DNA from: Candidatus Accumulibacter contiguus
GTDB taxonomy: Bacteria > Pseudomonadota > Gammaproteobacteria > Burkholderiales > Rhodocyclaceae
Direction: 5' to 3'
Length of the DNA: 64,000 nt
Assembly: GCF_012940005.1 (NCBI RefSeq)
Contig: NZ_SPMX01000013.1
Span: 1 to 64,000, forward strand
Position numbers and translations under genes: made by a program
Notes under the pieces: model-generated
Seen by the model: the letters and a program-made list of their open reading frames with translations, nothing else
Told to the model about the DNA's origin: nothing
Database searches by the model: none
Shown: positions 54,576 to 63,874 of the stretch, one piece after another
How the letters are laid out: each line of letters opens with the position of its first letter
Numbering within the stretch: the first letter of the stretch is position 1

Positions 54576-55751
54576 TCAATCCCGGGGTAACAAGCGGTTG
54601 ATGACGACGTCTTCGCTGCGCGCCTGCGCGAGCCATTGGCGTGCGCTGGCCAGGGTTGCGAGGTCCCTGCTGGCGAGGGAGGTTTCCAGGAGGAGGCGAA
54701 GATCGGGCAGTTCCTTCTGCACCGTCCAGTTCTCCCGAGCCAGTGTCAGGGCGGCCTGGGGATCGCCGAGCAGTTCGAGCGTGAAGCGCGCCTGCTCACG
54801 CTGATGGACGCGGTCGCCACGCAACTGGCTGGCGGCAAAGCGGGCGCGCAACTGCTCGAGGTGGGCAGCCAGTTCGGGAGAGTTCAGCGCCTTGAGCGCC
54901 AGTGTGTAGCGCAGGAGCAGGGCATCGGTGCCTTGCTGCGCGGCGAGCAGTTTCACGACCTGCGCCGGGCGGCCGTGGTCGAGCAGCCAGTCGGCGTAGG
55001 CGTTGAGGAGATAATGGTCGGAGCCGTCGATCGCCAGTGCTTCACGAAAATGTGCCTCGGCAGCATCGTCGAGGCCGGCGTGTGCCGCCATCTCGGCGAG
55101 CATGGACAAGACCCAGGCGCGTACCTCTGGTCTGGCTTCGGGCTGCCTGGCGAGCAGGGCATGGAGTGCGTCGTAGCTCTCGCGCAGTCGCCCGTTGACA
55201 CTGGCCAGCCCGTAGCCGCAGGCAGCCCAGACCAGTTCGGGTGCAAGACGGCGCAGCGCCGTGCATTCGGCAGCGGCAGCAGTGTAATTGCCCTGGACCT
55301 GCAGGATCGTCGCGCGTGTCAGGCGCGCCTGGCCGTCGCGGGGATTGCGCTGGATGAGCGTGGCCAGGTCCAGCAGCGCGGCGTCGAAATCGTGGTTACG
55401 CTGGCGCAGCGTCGCCCGCAACAGGAGGACCTCGGAAGGCGGTTCGGGTTGCTCCCACCAGTTTGCCAAAGCGGCCTGGGCGTAGCCGGCAAAACGCGGA
55501 TCGCCCTTGACTCGCCCAAGCTCGGTGTAACGACGAGCGATCTCGACTGCGAGGTCGAGCCTATGCGGTTGTCGGGCGAGTTCCTCGCGCAGCGCGCGCA
55601 ACTCGCGAGCTGTGGGATCGGTCGCTGCGAATGGCAGGCGCTCCAGCACCTGCGCGTCGGATTGCGGGAGGTAGGGCACCGCCACAGCGTTTGCCGTGAC
55701 GAGGCACCAACTCGCGGTGAATGCCAGGAAAGTGCAGGAAATACGGTTCAT
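54576..55751 (-). CDS. TPR-repeat exported protein
   Basis: The product has 391 residues. A signal peptide (TFLAFTASWCLVTANAVA) precedes helical repeats: EIARRYTELGRVKGDPRFAG, LATLIQRNPRDGQARLTRAT, AEAHFREALAIDGSDHYLLN. These fit tetratricopeptide repeats. Such proteins occur consistently between DUF4331 and HupE/UreJ genes. It may scaffold the DUF4331 protein in the periplasm. It lies 90 bases after the DUF4331 gene. Confidence 0.78.
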   Translation of the reverse strand: MNRISCTFLAFTASWCLVTANAVAVPYLPQSDAQVLERLPFAATDPTARELRALREELARQPHRLDLAVEIARRYTELGRVKGDPRFAGYAQAALANWWEQPEPPSEVLLLRATLRQRNHDFDAALLDLATLIQRNPRDGQARLTRATILQVQGNYTAAAAECTALRRLAPELVWAACGYGLASVNGRLRESYDALHALLARQPEARPEVRAWVLSMLAEMAAHAGLDDAAEAHFREALAIDGSDHYLLNAYADWLLDHGRPAQVVKLLAAQQGTDALLLRYTLALKALNSPELAAHLEQLRARFAASQLRGDRVHQREQARFTLELLGDPQAALTLARENWTVQKELPDLRLLLETSLASRDLATLASARQWLAQARSEDVVINRLLPRD

Positions 55752-55841
55752 GCGGATCCTCTCGCTTGAGGAATGGCGGGCAGGGCGAACGCCTGCCCGT
55801 CTGCTGCGGTGATGCCGTCTTCGTCGCCAGGGTACCCGAAA

Positions 55842-57473
55842 TCAGTTGGTCGGGCAGAGCATCGGCAGGAACGGCGGCGTCGTCGAGACGCAGCCGGAGG
55901 TGCCGGGGTTCTGGTGCCTACTGTTGCGGCCACTATTGGCGAAAGCCACATAGGGGAAGGTCTCCTGGTAGGGGACATCGTTGCTGTTGACGCCATCGCC
56001 GATGCGGTTGTTGGGGAAGACGTTGAATGCCGGGTTGAGCACCCCGACCACCACACGCGCGGCAATGTCGGTGGCGTCGTCCGAGAGTCGGCGGCCGTTG
56101 GGAAAGCCCCCGAAATCACCGGCCAGGACACCGAGACGCTTGCGCATGGCTTTGACCGTTGCCGGAATGCCGGTGTTGAGCCGCAGCAGATCGGCGACGG
56201 GTCCGGCTTGTGCGGCCGTGCAGCCGGGGCAGATCGGTGCGGTATAGGTCACCAGCGGCAGCAGATCGAGGCGCGGCGGGGTCGGAATGGCCACCACGCC
56301 GCCGTAGGCGGCGTTGAGCACGCGGGCAAGCAGCGGATCGAGCAGGTAGCCTGCAAACTGACTGTCGTTCTTGGGTTCGGACATGCTGAACTTGTCCTTG
56401 TCGCCGGTGCCGATCAGGAGTTCGTTGATCAGCGGATTACCCATGCGCTGGATCTGAACGAAATTGCTCGACAGCGAGGGCTTGCCGCCGGCAGTCGTTG
56501 GCTGTGCCTTGATGCGCGGACGCGAGGTGGTGCCGTAGGTGCCGATCACCGCTTTGGCGTCCGTTGCCGGATGGACCTGGCCGTCGCTGGTGAGCAGCGT
56601 GGTCGGCAGTTCAACGACGATGCTGTTGACGTTGTAGCCGGCCACCGCATCAGGTGCGAAGTTGACCGTGTCGTCTGCATCCTGGTCGTCGGTCAATACC
56701 GCCGGGATACCGGTGGCAAATGCGCCGGTGCGGAAGTTGAGGGTGTCGAAAGCGGCGCCGAGGTCGATGTAGAAGGGGTCGTCGACAGTGCCGGCGAAGA
56801 CCCGGATGCCGCTGCCGAGATCGTAAATACCCTGCGCTGCAAGGCTTGGATAATCGGGCATGGTCCGCGGTCCGACGTTGGCGGGAACGGCGTAGAGCTT
56901 GCGAGTGCCGCTGCTGAAGACGGTTTGCCAGACGCTACCGACCTTTTTCTGGATGGTCACGGTATAGGTCTGACGCAGGCTCAGGCCGGCGGACCCCGGT
57001 CCGTCGAGGGCAGTGATCGCAGGCGGCACGATCGGCGTGCCGGGAGGAACCGGCGCAGGTGAATTGGCCGGTGTCGAAACGCCACCACCGGCACCAACGA
57101 AACTGGTGAACACGCCGGGTGCGCGGATTTCGCTCTGGAAGCGGAAAACGATCTTGACGTCTTCATCGCCATCGAAATTGTTATCGACCTTCATCTCGTA
57201 CACGACCTCGGGATCGAAGGGGTGGTAGTTTGGTCCATTGGCCGGTTCCAGCAGCGGATCGGTGTTGAGAATCATGGTGACCTTGTTGGGATTGTCGTAG
57301 CTGACGAAGGCGTACCAGTCGGTGATGTCCGCCTTGTGGTCCAGTGCGGTCAGCGGCGCCTCGCGGTGGCTGGCGGCGAACACCTCCGGGACCGGCAGGG
57401 CAAGGCACGCGGCAGCACACAGCAGGGTAACCAAGGAACGGCGGTTTGATGCGGCAGAGATCTTCATGTTCAT
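55842..57473 (-). CDS. DUF4331 exported protein
   Basis: The product has 543 residues. The signal peptide (LVTLLCAAACLALPVPEVFA) is followed by SHREAPLTALDHKADITDWY, AFVSYDNPNKVTMILNTDPL and EPANGPNYHPFDPEVVYEMK, the hallmark opening of DUF4331. Later blocks include ADDTVNFAPDAVAGYNVNSI and GRRLSDDATDIAARVVVG. It is likely an extracytoplasmic beta-rich protein of unknown function. ATG 57473 overlaps the PEP-CTERM gene stop (ATGA). Two Cys near the C-terminus (SGCVST, MLCPTN) might form a disulfide. Confidence 0.87.
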   Translation of the reverse strand: MNMKISAASNRRSLVTLLCAAACLALPVPEVFAASHREAPLTALDHKADITDWYAFVSYDNPNKVTMILNTDPLLEPANGPNYHPFDPEVVYEMKVDNNFDGDEDVKIVFRFQSEIRAPGVFTSFVGAGGGVSTPANSPAPVPPGTPIVPPAITALDGPGSAGLSLRQTYTVTIQKKVGSVWQTVFSSGTRKLYAVPANVGPRTMPDYPSLAAQGIYDLGSGIRVFAGTVDDPFYIDLGAAFDTLNFRTGAFATGIPAVLTDDQDADDTVNFAPDAVAGYNVNSIVVELPTTLLTSDGQVHPATDAKAVIGTYGTTSRPRIKAQPTTAGGKPSLSSNFVQIQRMGNPLINELLIGTGDKDKFSMSEPKNDSQFAGYLLDPLLARVLNAAYGGVVAIPTPPRLDLLPLVTYTAPICPGCTAAQAGPVADLLRLNTGIPATVKAMRKRLGVLAGDFGGFPNGRRLSDDATDIAARVVVGVLNPAFNVFPNNRIGDGVNSNDVPYQETFPYVAFANSGRNSRHQNPGTSGCVSTTPPFLPMLCPTN

Positions 57474-58243
57474 TCTCCCGGATGGGTATGCGTCGAGGTC
57501 GAGGTCGAGAGGCGAGTTTGCGCGGCAGCCTCTGTACGATGGGATACGCAGGGATGAGCGCGGCGGATGCGTTGTCCGCCGATGAGTGCCAGCGCAAGCG
57601 AGAAAAGCATGCCAGCGCCGGGTTCGGGGACGGCGATCGGGAGTAGTGGGCTGGACACGGTCGCGAACTGGATTTGCGCGCCTGGAGCGTGATCGACGAT
57701 CAGCAGCGCGTCCTGGACGGGTACCGGGTCGCTCGAAAAGTCGAAACTGGTATCGACCAGCGTCAGGTTGGTCCCTGGGTCGAGCAGCAGCAGCGACAGG
57801 CGATCAGGCGCGCCGTTGCCCGAGAAGTGGGAGGTGAAACTCAAGTCGAAGGAAACCGTCGTTCCCAGGGTGAGGTCCTGCAGAAACTGGCCGAGGCCAC
57901 CCAGATCGCTGATCGTGAAGGGTGGGCCGCCGGTGCACCCGACGCTGCAATCGACTCCGCCAAGTGTCCCGTTGGTGACGATTGAGCTGATGGTGACGGT
58001 GTTGTTGCCCAAGTCGCCATCGCCATCGAGCAGAGCGAAATCCAGCCGCGCAGACGTGCCGTTGAGCGATGTGGTATCCAGAGTGACCAGTACGGCATGC
58101 GCGTTGTGGTGGATACCACCGAGAGTGAAAGCACTGGCCAGTGCTGCCAGAGTGACCGCGAAGCGGGTGCGTGGTCGACGCTTCACCCGCGCCTGGCGTT
58201 CGCCGGCGGCCGTCCGACTGTGATTCGAGTTGGCATGGATCAT
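57470..58243 (-). CDS. PEP-CTERM protein (NF038129-like) with a C-terminal extension
   Basis: The product has 257 residues. A long signal region ends near HNAHA. The mature domain starts VLVTLDTTSLNGTSARLDFA and includes LDGDGDLGNNTVTISSI and LDPGTNLTLVDTSFDFSSDP. The sorting signal VPEPGAGMLFSLALALIGGQ with RIRRA follows. About 28 residues continue beyond it (HPCVSHRTEAA...), unlike normal PEP-CTERM proteins where the basic motif is terminal. AGGAGG lies eight bases before ATG 58243. It leads the DUF4331-TPR-HupE operon. Confidence 0.82.
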   Translation of the reverse strand: MIHANSNHSRTAAGERQARVKRRPRTRFAVTLAALASAFTLGGIHHNAHAVLVTLDTTSLNGTSARLDFALLDGDGDLGNNTVTISSIVTNGTLGGVDCSVGCTGGPPFTISDLGGLGQFLQDLTLGTTVSFDLSFTSHFSGNGAPDRLSLLLLDPGTNLTLVDTSFDFSSDPVPVQDALLIVDHAPGAQIQFATVSSPLLPIAVPEPGAGMLFSLALALIGGQRIRRAHPCVSHRTEAAAQTRLSTSTSTHTHPGE

Positions 58244-58491
58244 GGCTTGAACCTCCTGATTGGATCTAGAGAACCCGGATGAACCGATCAGGCCCTTGCT
58301 CCGATCCCGCGATCGATGGCCTGCTTCATCCTCCGTCATATGGCCTGACTTGATGCCGAGCGTCTGCGACGCGGCAAATCCCCCAGGTACCACCAGATAC
58401 GCAGGAACTCCGGCAGCGGATGCATGCCAAGCAAAAAAACTGAGGTGATCGGTGACCAGCGGCCGGCCACTGGCTACTGGCCGCCGGCGGC

Positions 58492-59697
58492 TCAGGGTCC
58501 GGTGATCAGCTCGATCAGTTCGGCCGCGCGGGCCGTGGCATCGAGCTCGCCCATCGCCATCAGCGACTGTACGAAGTCCTGCTCGAACAGCAAATAACTC
58601 GCCAGGGCGCCGCCACCACCCCTGAGCATTCCGAGCGCGCCCAGGGCATCCTGGATCGTCGCCGGCAGCTCGTCCGTGTACTGCAGCGCCAGTGCGTCGA
58701 GCGACTGCGTCGGGGCCATCACCAGCACATTGATGGCCTTGTAGCGCATCGCAGTAACCGCCTCTTGTGGCAGTCCGTTGATCGTTTCGGCGACGCGTCT
58801 GGTCTGCTCGACGTCGGCCTGCAGCGTATCGTGAAAGACGCTCGCCATCACGTGTCCGGCCATGCTGCCCAGGCTTGGGCCGCGCCCGTGCGTTCCCAGC
58901 AGAGCGGCCGCCAGACCTGAGCGTTCAGGCTGCCCGACGCCGATCACCAGGATCTTCTGTGCACCGAGGTGCATCGCCGGCGACAGCGGCGTGATCTGCC
59001 GCATCGAACCGTCGCCAAAATATTCTTCCCGACCCTCGACCGTCAATGCAGTGGCCGGAAAGAGGAACGGAATCGCGCTCGAAGCCATCAGGTGTGCGAT
59101 CGTCAAGGGCTGGAACTCGGCACGGCGCCCGGGACTGGTCCACGGCTGAAACGTCTCGCGGCTTGCCGTCTGGCAGAAGGTCCAGTGCACCCCGCTGGTA
59201 TAGCTCGACCCGGTCACCGCCAGCGCATCGATGGTTTTCGATCGCAGGGCGCTTTCGATGTTGCCGAGCGAGATACCCTGCCGCAGCAATTCCGCCAGTG
59301 GCGTGTTATCGAGCAGCGCTCCCCTGAGCTGGATGTAGCGTGACAATTCCAGGGCCAGCGCAACCCGGCTGAAGCGCAGCCAGCGCCGGGTGTTCAGGCG
59401 GTAGACATCGATTGATCGCAGGCGACCCCAGAACGCCGCCAGTTCTTCGAATGCCTGCAATCCCTCACGCGCACGCCCTGCCAGAAAGGCTGCGTTGATC
59501 GCTCCAGCCGAGGTGCCGACCAGAATCTGGAACGGAAACGACCTCGATACACCGGGATGTGACTGCAGCAAGGTCGCCAAGGCGCGCAGAACGCCGACCT
59601 GATAGGCCGTGCGCGCGCCGCCGCCCATCAGTACCAGGGCAAGGGGCGGCCGCTCGTACTGACGCATACCGGCATGAATGATGGTCGAAAGGCTCAT
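58492..59697 (-). CDS. patatin-like phospholipase
   Basis: The product has 401 residues. The oxyanion loop MGGGARTAYQVGVL near 23-36 and the nucleophile LVGTSAGAINAAFLAG (G-x-S-x-G) near 62 are followed by the catalytic aspartate in YFGDGSMRQ (DG). Size and layout fit RssA-type bacterial patatins. No signal peptide, so cytoplasmic or membrane-surface lipid acyl hydrolysis is expected. It is unrelated in sequence to the broken gene at 52548. It stands alone; 58244-58491 and 59698-59861 hold no gene that I can support. Confidence 0.87.
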   Translation of the reverse strand: MSLSTIIHAGMRQYERPPLALVLMGGGARTAYQVGVLRALATLLQSHPGVSRSFPFQILVGTSAGAINAAFLAGRAREGLQAFEELAAFWGRLRSIDVYRLNTRRWLRFSRVALALELSRYIQLRGALLDNTPLAELLRQGISLGNIESALRSKTIDALAVTGSSYTSGVHWTFCQTASRETFQPWTSPGRRAEFQPLTIAHLMASSAIPFLFPATALTVEGREEYFGDGSMRQITPLSPAMHLGAQKILVIGVGQPERSGLAAALLGTHGRGPSLGSMAGHVMASVFHDTLQADVEQTRRVAETINGLPQEAVTAMRYKAINVLVMAPTQSLDALALQYTDELPATIQDALGALGMLRGGGGALASYLLFEQDFVQSLMAMGELDATARAAELIELITGP

Positions 59698-59861
59698 CGC
59701 TGTGTTCCGCAAGGGTGCGCAAGTCCAAGGTACCCGCCAGGGATTGGTGATCCAGAAAGACCGCAGTGACTGCCCGATCTCCCGTCTTTGCTATACCCGG
59801 TCCGCCGAACGGGAAGATCTCCCGCAGCGCTGCGCGCCGTCGGGTACTTTGCCGAGTCAGA

Positions 59862-61415
59862 TTACGCTGGGTTGCCTTGACTCGTGAGGCATTGCAGCAC
59901 CGGCTCGGGTAGATCGAGCGGCCAGCTCAGGCCGGCCCGGCGGAGCTGTGCTTCGTCGGTCGAGCGCGCTGGCCGGACCTCGATGCTGTTCACGTGGCCG
60001 TAGCGCCCGCTCGTCGTTGGATGCGCCCGGAATGTCGGCAGCACGCGCAGGTCGTCAGCGGTGCTGAAAGTCGTACCGCCCACGCTCAGGATGAAGAGGT
60101 CCGTTTCGCCAATGCTGCCGACGACGCGATACATTGGGCAGAACGTGAAGCTGTCTGTACCCTGCGTCGTGGAGATCCTCTGCGTTTCGTACAGGGCCGC
60201 TGCGGCGCTGTCGTTGATCGTCGAGAGCTCCGTGGGCCAGGGTCCGGTGGCGCCGATCGGCGTGAAAGAGAAGTTCCGGACGAAGTCGTGATTGCGCTGG
60301 AACTCGGCCACGGATCCCGACACGTCGAGTCCTCCGCAAAAACTGGTCACGTCCTGACGGCTGAAGCCGCGCACGGCCATATAAAAGGCGATCAGATTCG
60401 ATGGCAAGTCTTCCTGCGCAAACGACGACTGGCCGAGAAGGTCGGTCCATATCTGCTGCGTCTCGAACGCGATGGAGATCGTCTTGAAGATACTCAGTGC
60501 GACCTCATTCACTTCGTTTCCGGATAGCGGCCGCAGCAGCCGAACCCGCAGGTTGGCCGATGACAGCACCAAGCCTGCGGCGGTGGAAGTCATGGTTGGC
60601 GAGCTGAGTTGACCGGTGGTCGGCGTCGCAGCGGTCCCTGCGGCACGCAGCGCATCGGACGCCAGTCGTATGCGCTGGATGAACTGTGTGGACAGGCTGG
60701 GGTCGGCATGGCTCCAGTCAATCCAGCCACAGTTGGCCGAAAAGGTGTAGCGTCCCGCACGCGTGCCGCGCTCGTCGGGGACGCGTGCGATCCCGGTAGT
60801 GCCTCCGGCAGTCTGCTGAATGACATGTGCCAGCTCATGTGCCAGAAGGCGGCGCCCATCATCGGTGTGGGGCGCAAATTCTCCTGGCGCAAACACCACA
60901 TCACGCCCCACGGTATAGGCGCGCGCGCCCAAGGCACGAGCGGAAGCGCCGGCGTGCTCGCTGGTGTGGATGCGGACCTCAGCAAAGCCATGGCCGAATC
61001 GTGGCTCGAAGAAAGAGCGGGCAATCGGGTCAAGGGGCTCACCGGGTGCAAGCAATACTTCATCGATGAAGGGCACTCCTGCCATCTCTCCGCTAACGCC
61101 GGCTTCGACCTGCCTGGTTTGCAAGCGCTGGGGATTTGGTCCAGATCGTCCCTGCCGGCACCTGGGACACTCTCCGCCGCAGACGCAAGCACGCTGGAGG
61201 CGAGTCTCCGGTGTTCGCATCACCTCAGCAGCGACACGGTCTGCATCCTGCTCGTACTCGTCCCCCGGCTTGTTGATTGCCGGCTTCATCTGTATCGCGC
61301 CTGCAATGGGAAGAATTACGGGAATCCATCCAGAAGCGTGGGTTCGGCTGACCGTCGCAGGCTTGGCAGATGTGCTCGGCCGCGTCGTTCTTGCTTGCTG
61401 TGCGAAAGTGTTCAT
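59862..61415 (-). CDS. DUF4157 (eCIS-core-type) metallopeptidase-like protein
   Basis: The product has 517 residues. A Cys cluster (RACVCGGECPRC) near 75 is followed by the DUF4157 domain: PLDPIARSFFEPRFGHGFAE, VRIHTSEHAGASARALGARA, VGRDVVFAPGEF and LLAHELAHVIQQ with the zinc motif HELAH. The 300-residue C-terminal region is unrecognised and ends near PEPVLQCL. DUF4157 proteins are found with extracellular contractile injection systems and as solo exported toxins. No injection genes are nearby. ATG 61415 follows GGAG at seven bases; no signal peptide. Confidence 0.83.
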   Translation of the reverse strand: MNTFAQQARTTRPSTSAKPATVSRTHASGWIPVILPIAGAIQMKPAINKPGDEYEQDADRVAAEVMRTPETRLQRACVCGGECPRCRQGRSGPNPQRLQTRQVEAGVSGEMAGVPFIDEVLLAPGEPLDPIARSFFEPRFGHGFAEVRIHTSEHAGASARALGARAYTVGRDVVFAPGEFAPHTDDGRRLLAHELAHVIQQTAGGTTGIARVPDERGTRAGRYTFSANCGWIDWSHADPSLSTQFIQRIRLASDALRAAGTAATPTTGQLSSPTMTSTAAGLVLSSANLRVRLLRPLSGNEVNEVALSIFKTISIAFETQQIWTDLLGQSSFAQEDLPSNLIAFYMAVRGFSRQDVTSFCGGLDVSGSVAEFQRNHDFVRNFSFTPIGATGPWPTELSTINDSAAAALYETQRISTTQGTDSFTFCPMYRVVGSIGETDLFILSVGGTTFSTADDLRVLPTFRAHPTTSGRYGHVNSIEVRPARSTDEAQLRRAGLSWPLDLPEPVLQCLTSQGNPA

Positions 61416-61446
61416 GGTCAATCTCCGATCGTTTGCATCGCAGCCT

Positions 61447-61604
61447 AACGGTCATGGCTTTGTGAGACACCCCGGATGATGAAAGCCCTGACCGTTTCCC
61501 TCTCCCCCGACCCCTCTCCCGCGAGTGGAGAGGAGAGATTCGTGAGTCGCTGACGCGACTTTCACGGTAACGGTCATGACTGTTCCAGGCATCCCCGATC
61601 ATGA
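61447..61604 (+). repeat. dispersed three-hairpin repeat, copy C plus a second partial copy
   Basis: Positions 61447-61570 repeat copy A almost base for base: AACGGTCATGGCTTT with AAAGCCCTGACCGTT, the CT-rich hairpin, and AGTCGC/GCGACT. At 61569-61604 the first hairpin begins again (AACGGTCATGACTGTTCC, CCCCGATCATGA), giving a tandem partial copy closer to copy B. It lies between the DUF4157 and PilZ genes, and not in a gene. Confidence 0.87.
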
Positions 61605-61629
61605 CTCCTGGGGTAGTGAGGCGAAGAGC

Positions 61630-62364
61630 TTATCTGGTCGAAAGGGCGCGGCGCTCGGTCTCGATCCTCGCCATGAAGCGCTGAATCAGCGTTTCGTTCA
61701 AGGGAGACAGCTTGATAAATTTGCATCCAATGTGCCAGATTGACTTGTTCGTTCGACTTTCCGTCGCCATGACGTAGCGAATTTCGAGGTTGACTGTAAG
61801 CATGCCGGATTCGCGCAGGTCGATCCGGCAATTGTCAAGCTTTTCCAAGGGTTCGAGAGCGGGTTTTTCTGCGACCTGAATGCCCAGTCCAATGACTGAA
61901 ATGTCATAGACTGGCAAGGCGATTTCTTCAGGAGAGCCACGATGGATTCGGCAGAAATAGGGCTTGCTGGTCGGCAATCGTAGGCGAAAGGCATCTCTTC
62001 GCTGAAGGCGTAGAAGGGTTTTTGGCAAGGCCATGGCAAAAACCCGTTCGCCTCCAAGTGTGGTAATACGCGGAAACCTGCCGGTAAACTGGATGCGTAT
62101 GCCACCTACCACGCCTGCAAATTGGCAGCGCTCCGACTTCAGGAAGGCCCTGTTGGTTTCTTCGCTACCGCCTATGTCAAAGTAGAGTTCATCCTGCTTT
62201 TCGGAAACCTCGATCAGAACAGTGAGAAAGCTTTGCCGTCCCTCGTCGAAGGACACGGAGATTCGTTCGCTCTGCCTGATCAGACTGCGCAATTGAAACA
62301 GGATTTCGCGGCGCCCACTGAGGGTGCAACGTTCCAGTTCATCATCGTTTTGTGTGTCGGTCAT
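61630..62364 (-). CDS. ycgR: YcgR-like flagellar brake with PilZ domain
   Basis: The product has 244 residues from ATG 62364; a further in-frame ATG at 62409 is possible. The N-terminal YcgR domain (about 15-110) is followed by PilZ: LRLQRRDAFRLRLP carries R-x3-R, and YDISVIGLGI is the D/N-x-S-x-x-G block. Both c-di-GMP binding motifs are present. It would slow flagellar rotation on c-di-GMP binding. Together with the HD-GYP protein at 17793 it shows c-di-GMP signalling. It ends about 25 bases after the end of repeat C. Confidence 0.85.
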   Translation of the reverse strand: MTDTQNDDELERCTLSGRREILFQLRSLIRQSERISVSFDEGRQSFLTVLIEVSEKQDELYFDIGGSEETNRAFLKSERCQFAGVVGGIRIQFTGRFPRITTLGGERVFAMALPKTLLRLQRRDAFRLRLPTSKPYFCRIHRGSPEEIALPVYDISVIGLGIQVAEKPALEPLEKLDNCRIDLRESGMLTVNLEIRYVMATESRTNKSIWHIGCKFIKLSPLNETLIQRFMARIETERRALSTR

Positions 62365-62620
62365 GAGGCTTTGGGGGTGTTTCGGATGCAATTTTTCGAT
62401 TCTCTGCATCCTAATGGAGAAATGGTCTGAACGCTACAGATGCAGCAATTCCAGTTTTTCCTGGCCCGAGTTTGCTGAACCGTACTTCTCCGCCGGTATC
62501 CGGCAGGCCAGCGACTGGAGATCGTTGCTGCCGTCGGCACTTTCCACGACCACTGCTACGCCAGCGTTTTCCGGGCGCACATCGGGGCGGCGAAAGCCGA
62601 GACGGGAAAGTACTCCTGCG

Positions 62621-62648
62621 AAAAAAAAGCCGCGGACTGGCCGCGGCT
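62621..62648 (-). terminator. rho-independent terminator of mdh
   Basis: Arms AGCCGCGG (62628-62635) and CCGCGGCT (62641-62648) form a perfect eight-base stem with a five-base loop. On the minus strand the stem runs into eight T (complement of the A-run 62621-62628). It lies 30 bases after the mdh stop. Confidence 0.88.
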
Positions 62649-62678
62649 GAAAATTTGCAGCGACTGTGGATGACTCGC

Positions 62679-63665
62679 TTAGAGCATGTCCTTGACGGCA
62701 TCCGCTTCGTCGGTCAGTTCCTTGAGCGTCTTGTTCATCTTGTCGCGCGAGTACTCGTCGATTTCGATTCCCTGGATGATCTTGAACGAACCGTCTTTGC
62801 ATTCGCACGGGAAGCCGAAAACGATACCGGCCGGGATGTCGTAGGAGCCATCGGAAGGGACGCCCATGGTCACCCATTCGTCAGAACCGAGAACCCAGTC
62901 GCGCATGTGGTCGATGGCGGCATTGGCTGCCGAAGCCGCAGAGGAGAGACCGCGCGCGTCGATGATCGCCGCGCCGCGCTTGCCGACGGTCGGCAGAAAC
63001 ACGTCGTTGTTCCACACCGGATCATTAATCAGGGCCTTGACGTTGTCGCCGTCAGACAGGCAATTGCGGTAATCGGCGTACATCGTCGGCGAATGGTTGC
63101 CCCACACCACGAGTTGCTTGAAGCTGGCCACCGGCCGGCCGGTTTTCGCGGCGAGTTGCGAAAGGGCACGGTTGTGATCGAGACGAAGCATGCCATGGTA
63201 GTTGGCCGGATTGGTGCGGCCGACTTTCCTGGCGGCGGCGCCGGCGATCAGGGCATTGGTGTTGCAGGGATTGCCAACGACGAGAACGCGGACGTCTTCG
63301 CTGGCGTTCTCGGCGATGGCTTTACCCTGCACGGTAAAGATCGCACCGTTGGCGGTCAGCAGGTCGGCGCGCTCCATTCCCGGGCCGCGTGGCCGTGCAC
63401 CGACCAGCAGGCAGACGTCGGCATCCTTGAAGGCAACGTTCGGATCGTCGGTGGCGAGCATGCCGGCGAGCAGCGGGAAGGCGCAGTCTTCGAGTTCCAT
63501 CATCACGCCCTGGCAGGCTTTTTGAGCTTGCGGCAGATCGAGTAGTTGGAGAATGACCGGCTGATCCTTGCCAAGCATTTCGCCGGAGGCGATCCGGAAA
63601 AGCAGGCTGTAACCAATTTGACCGGCTGCGCCGGTGACCGCGACGCGCATGGGGGCTTTGGACAT
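62679..63665 (-). CDS. mdh: malate dehydrogenase
   Basis: The product has 328 residues. The NAD-binding start [38 protein letters not shown] (substrate arginines), [12 protein letters not shown] and [14 protein letters not shown] with the catalytic His (GNHS) identify the long malate dehydrogenase type common in proteobacteria. It oxidises malate to oxaloacetate in the citric acid cycle. ATG 63665 follows AGGAG. A perfect terminator lies downstream. It is divergent from a GntR regulator; the region is typical of citric-acid-cycle control. Confidence 0.94.
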   Translation of the reverse strand: MSKAPMRVAVTGAAGQIGYSLLFRIASGEMLGKDQPVILQLLDLPQAQKACQGVMMELEDCAFPLLAGMLATDDPNVAFKDADVCLLVGARPRGPGMERADLLTANGAIFTVQGKAIAENASEDVRVLVVGNPCNTNALIAGAAARKVGRTNPANYHGMLRLDHNRALSQLAAKTGRPVASFKQLVVWGNHSPTMYADYRNCLSDGDNVKALINDPVWNNDVFLPTVGKRGAAIIDARGLSSAASAANAAIDHMRDWVLGSDEWVTMGVPSDGSYDIPAGIVFGFPCECKDGSFKIIQGIEIDEYSRDKMNKTLKELTDEADAVKDML

Positions 63666-63803
63666 GATGCGGCTCCTGTTGTTAGTGAGTAGCGTAAAGT
63701 GAGCAGAAAGCGATCGGCATGGTCCCCGCAAGCCTTTTGCTGCGGGGGCAGCAAATCGGACAAATCATAAGATCTAAGGTCGTCAGGTGTCAAATATATC
63801 TTA

Positions 63804-63819
63804 TATCTTATATAAGATA
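63804..63819. promoter_or_regulatory. perfect 16-base palindrome, candidate GntR operator
   Basis: TATCTTATATAAGATA is a perfect inverted repeat centred at 63811/63812. It lies between the divergent mdh and gntR starts, 139 bases from mdh and 56 bases from gntR. An overlapping half-site (TATCTTATATC) precedes it. GntR-family regulators in betaproteobacterial citric-acid-cycle regulons use similar TCTTATATAAGA-like sites. Function is inferred. Confidence 0.65.
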
Positions 63820-63874
63820 GAAATTAACGGAACAGGATGGACGTGAGCGTGAAAATATGCTGAAATGACTGACC

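Noticed and set aside
57841-58243. Sigma-54 promoter upstream of the second PEP-CTERM gene
   Set aside because: A TGGCAT motif occurs near 58425 on the minus strand, but its -12 half is wrongly spaced and does not match TTGC.
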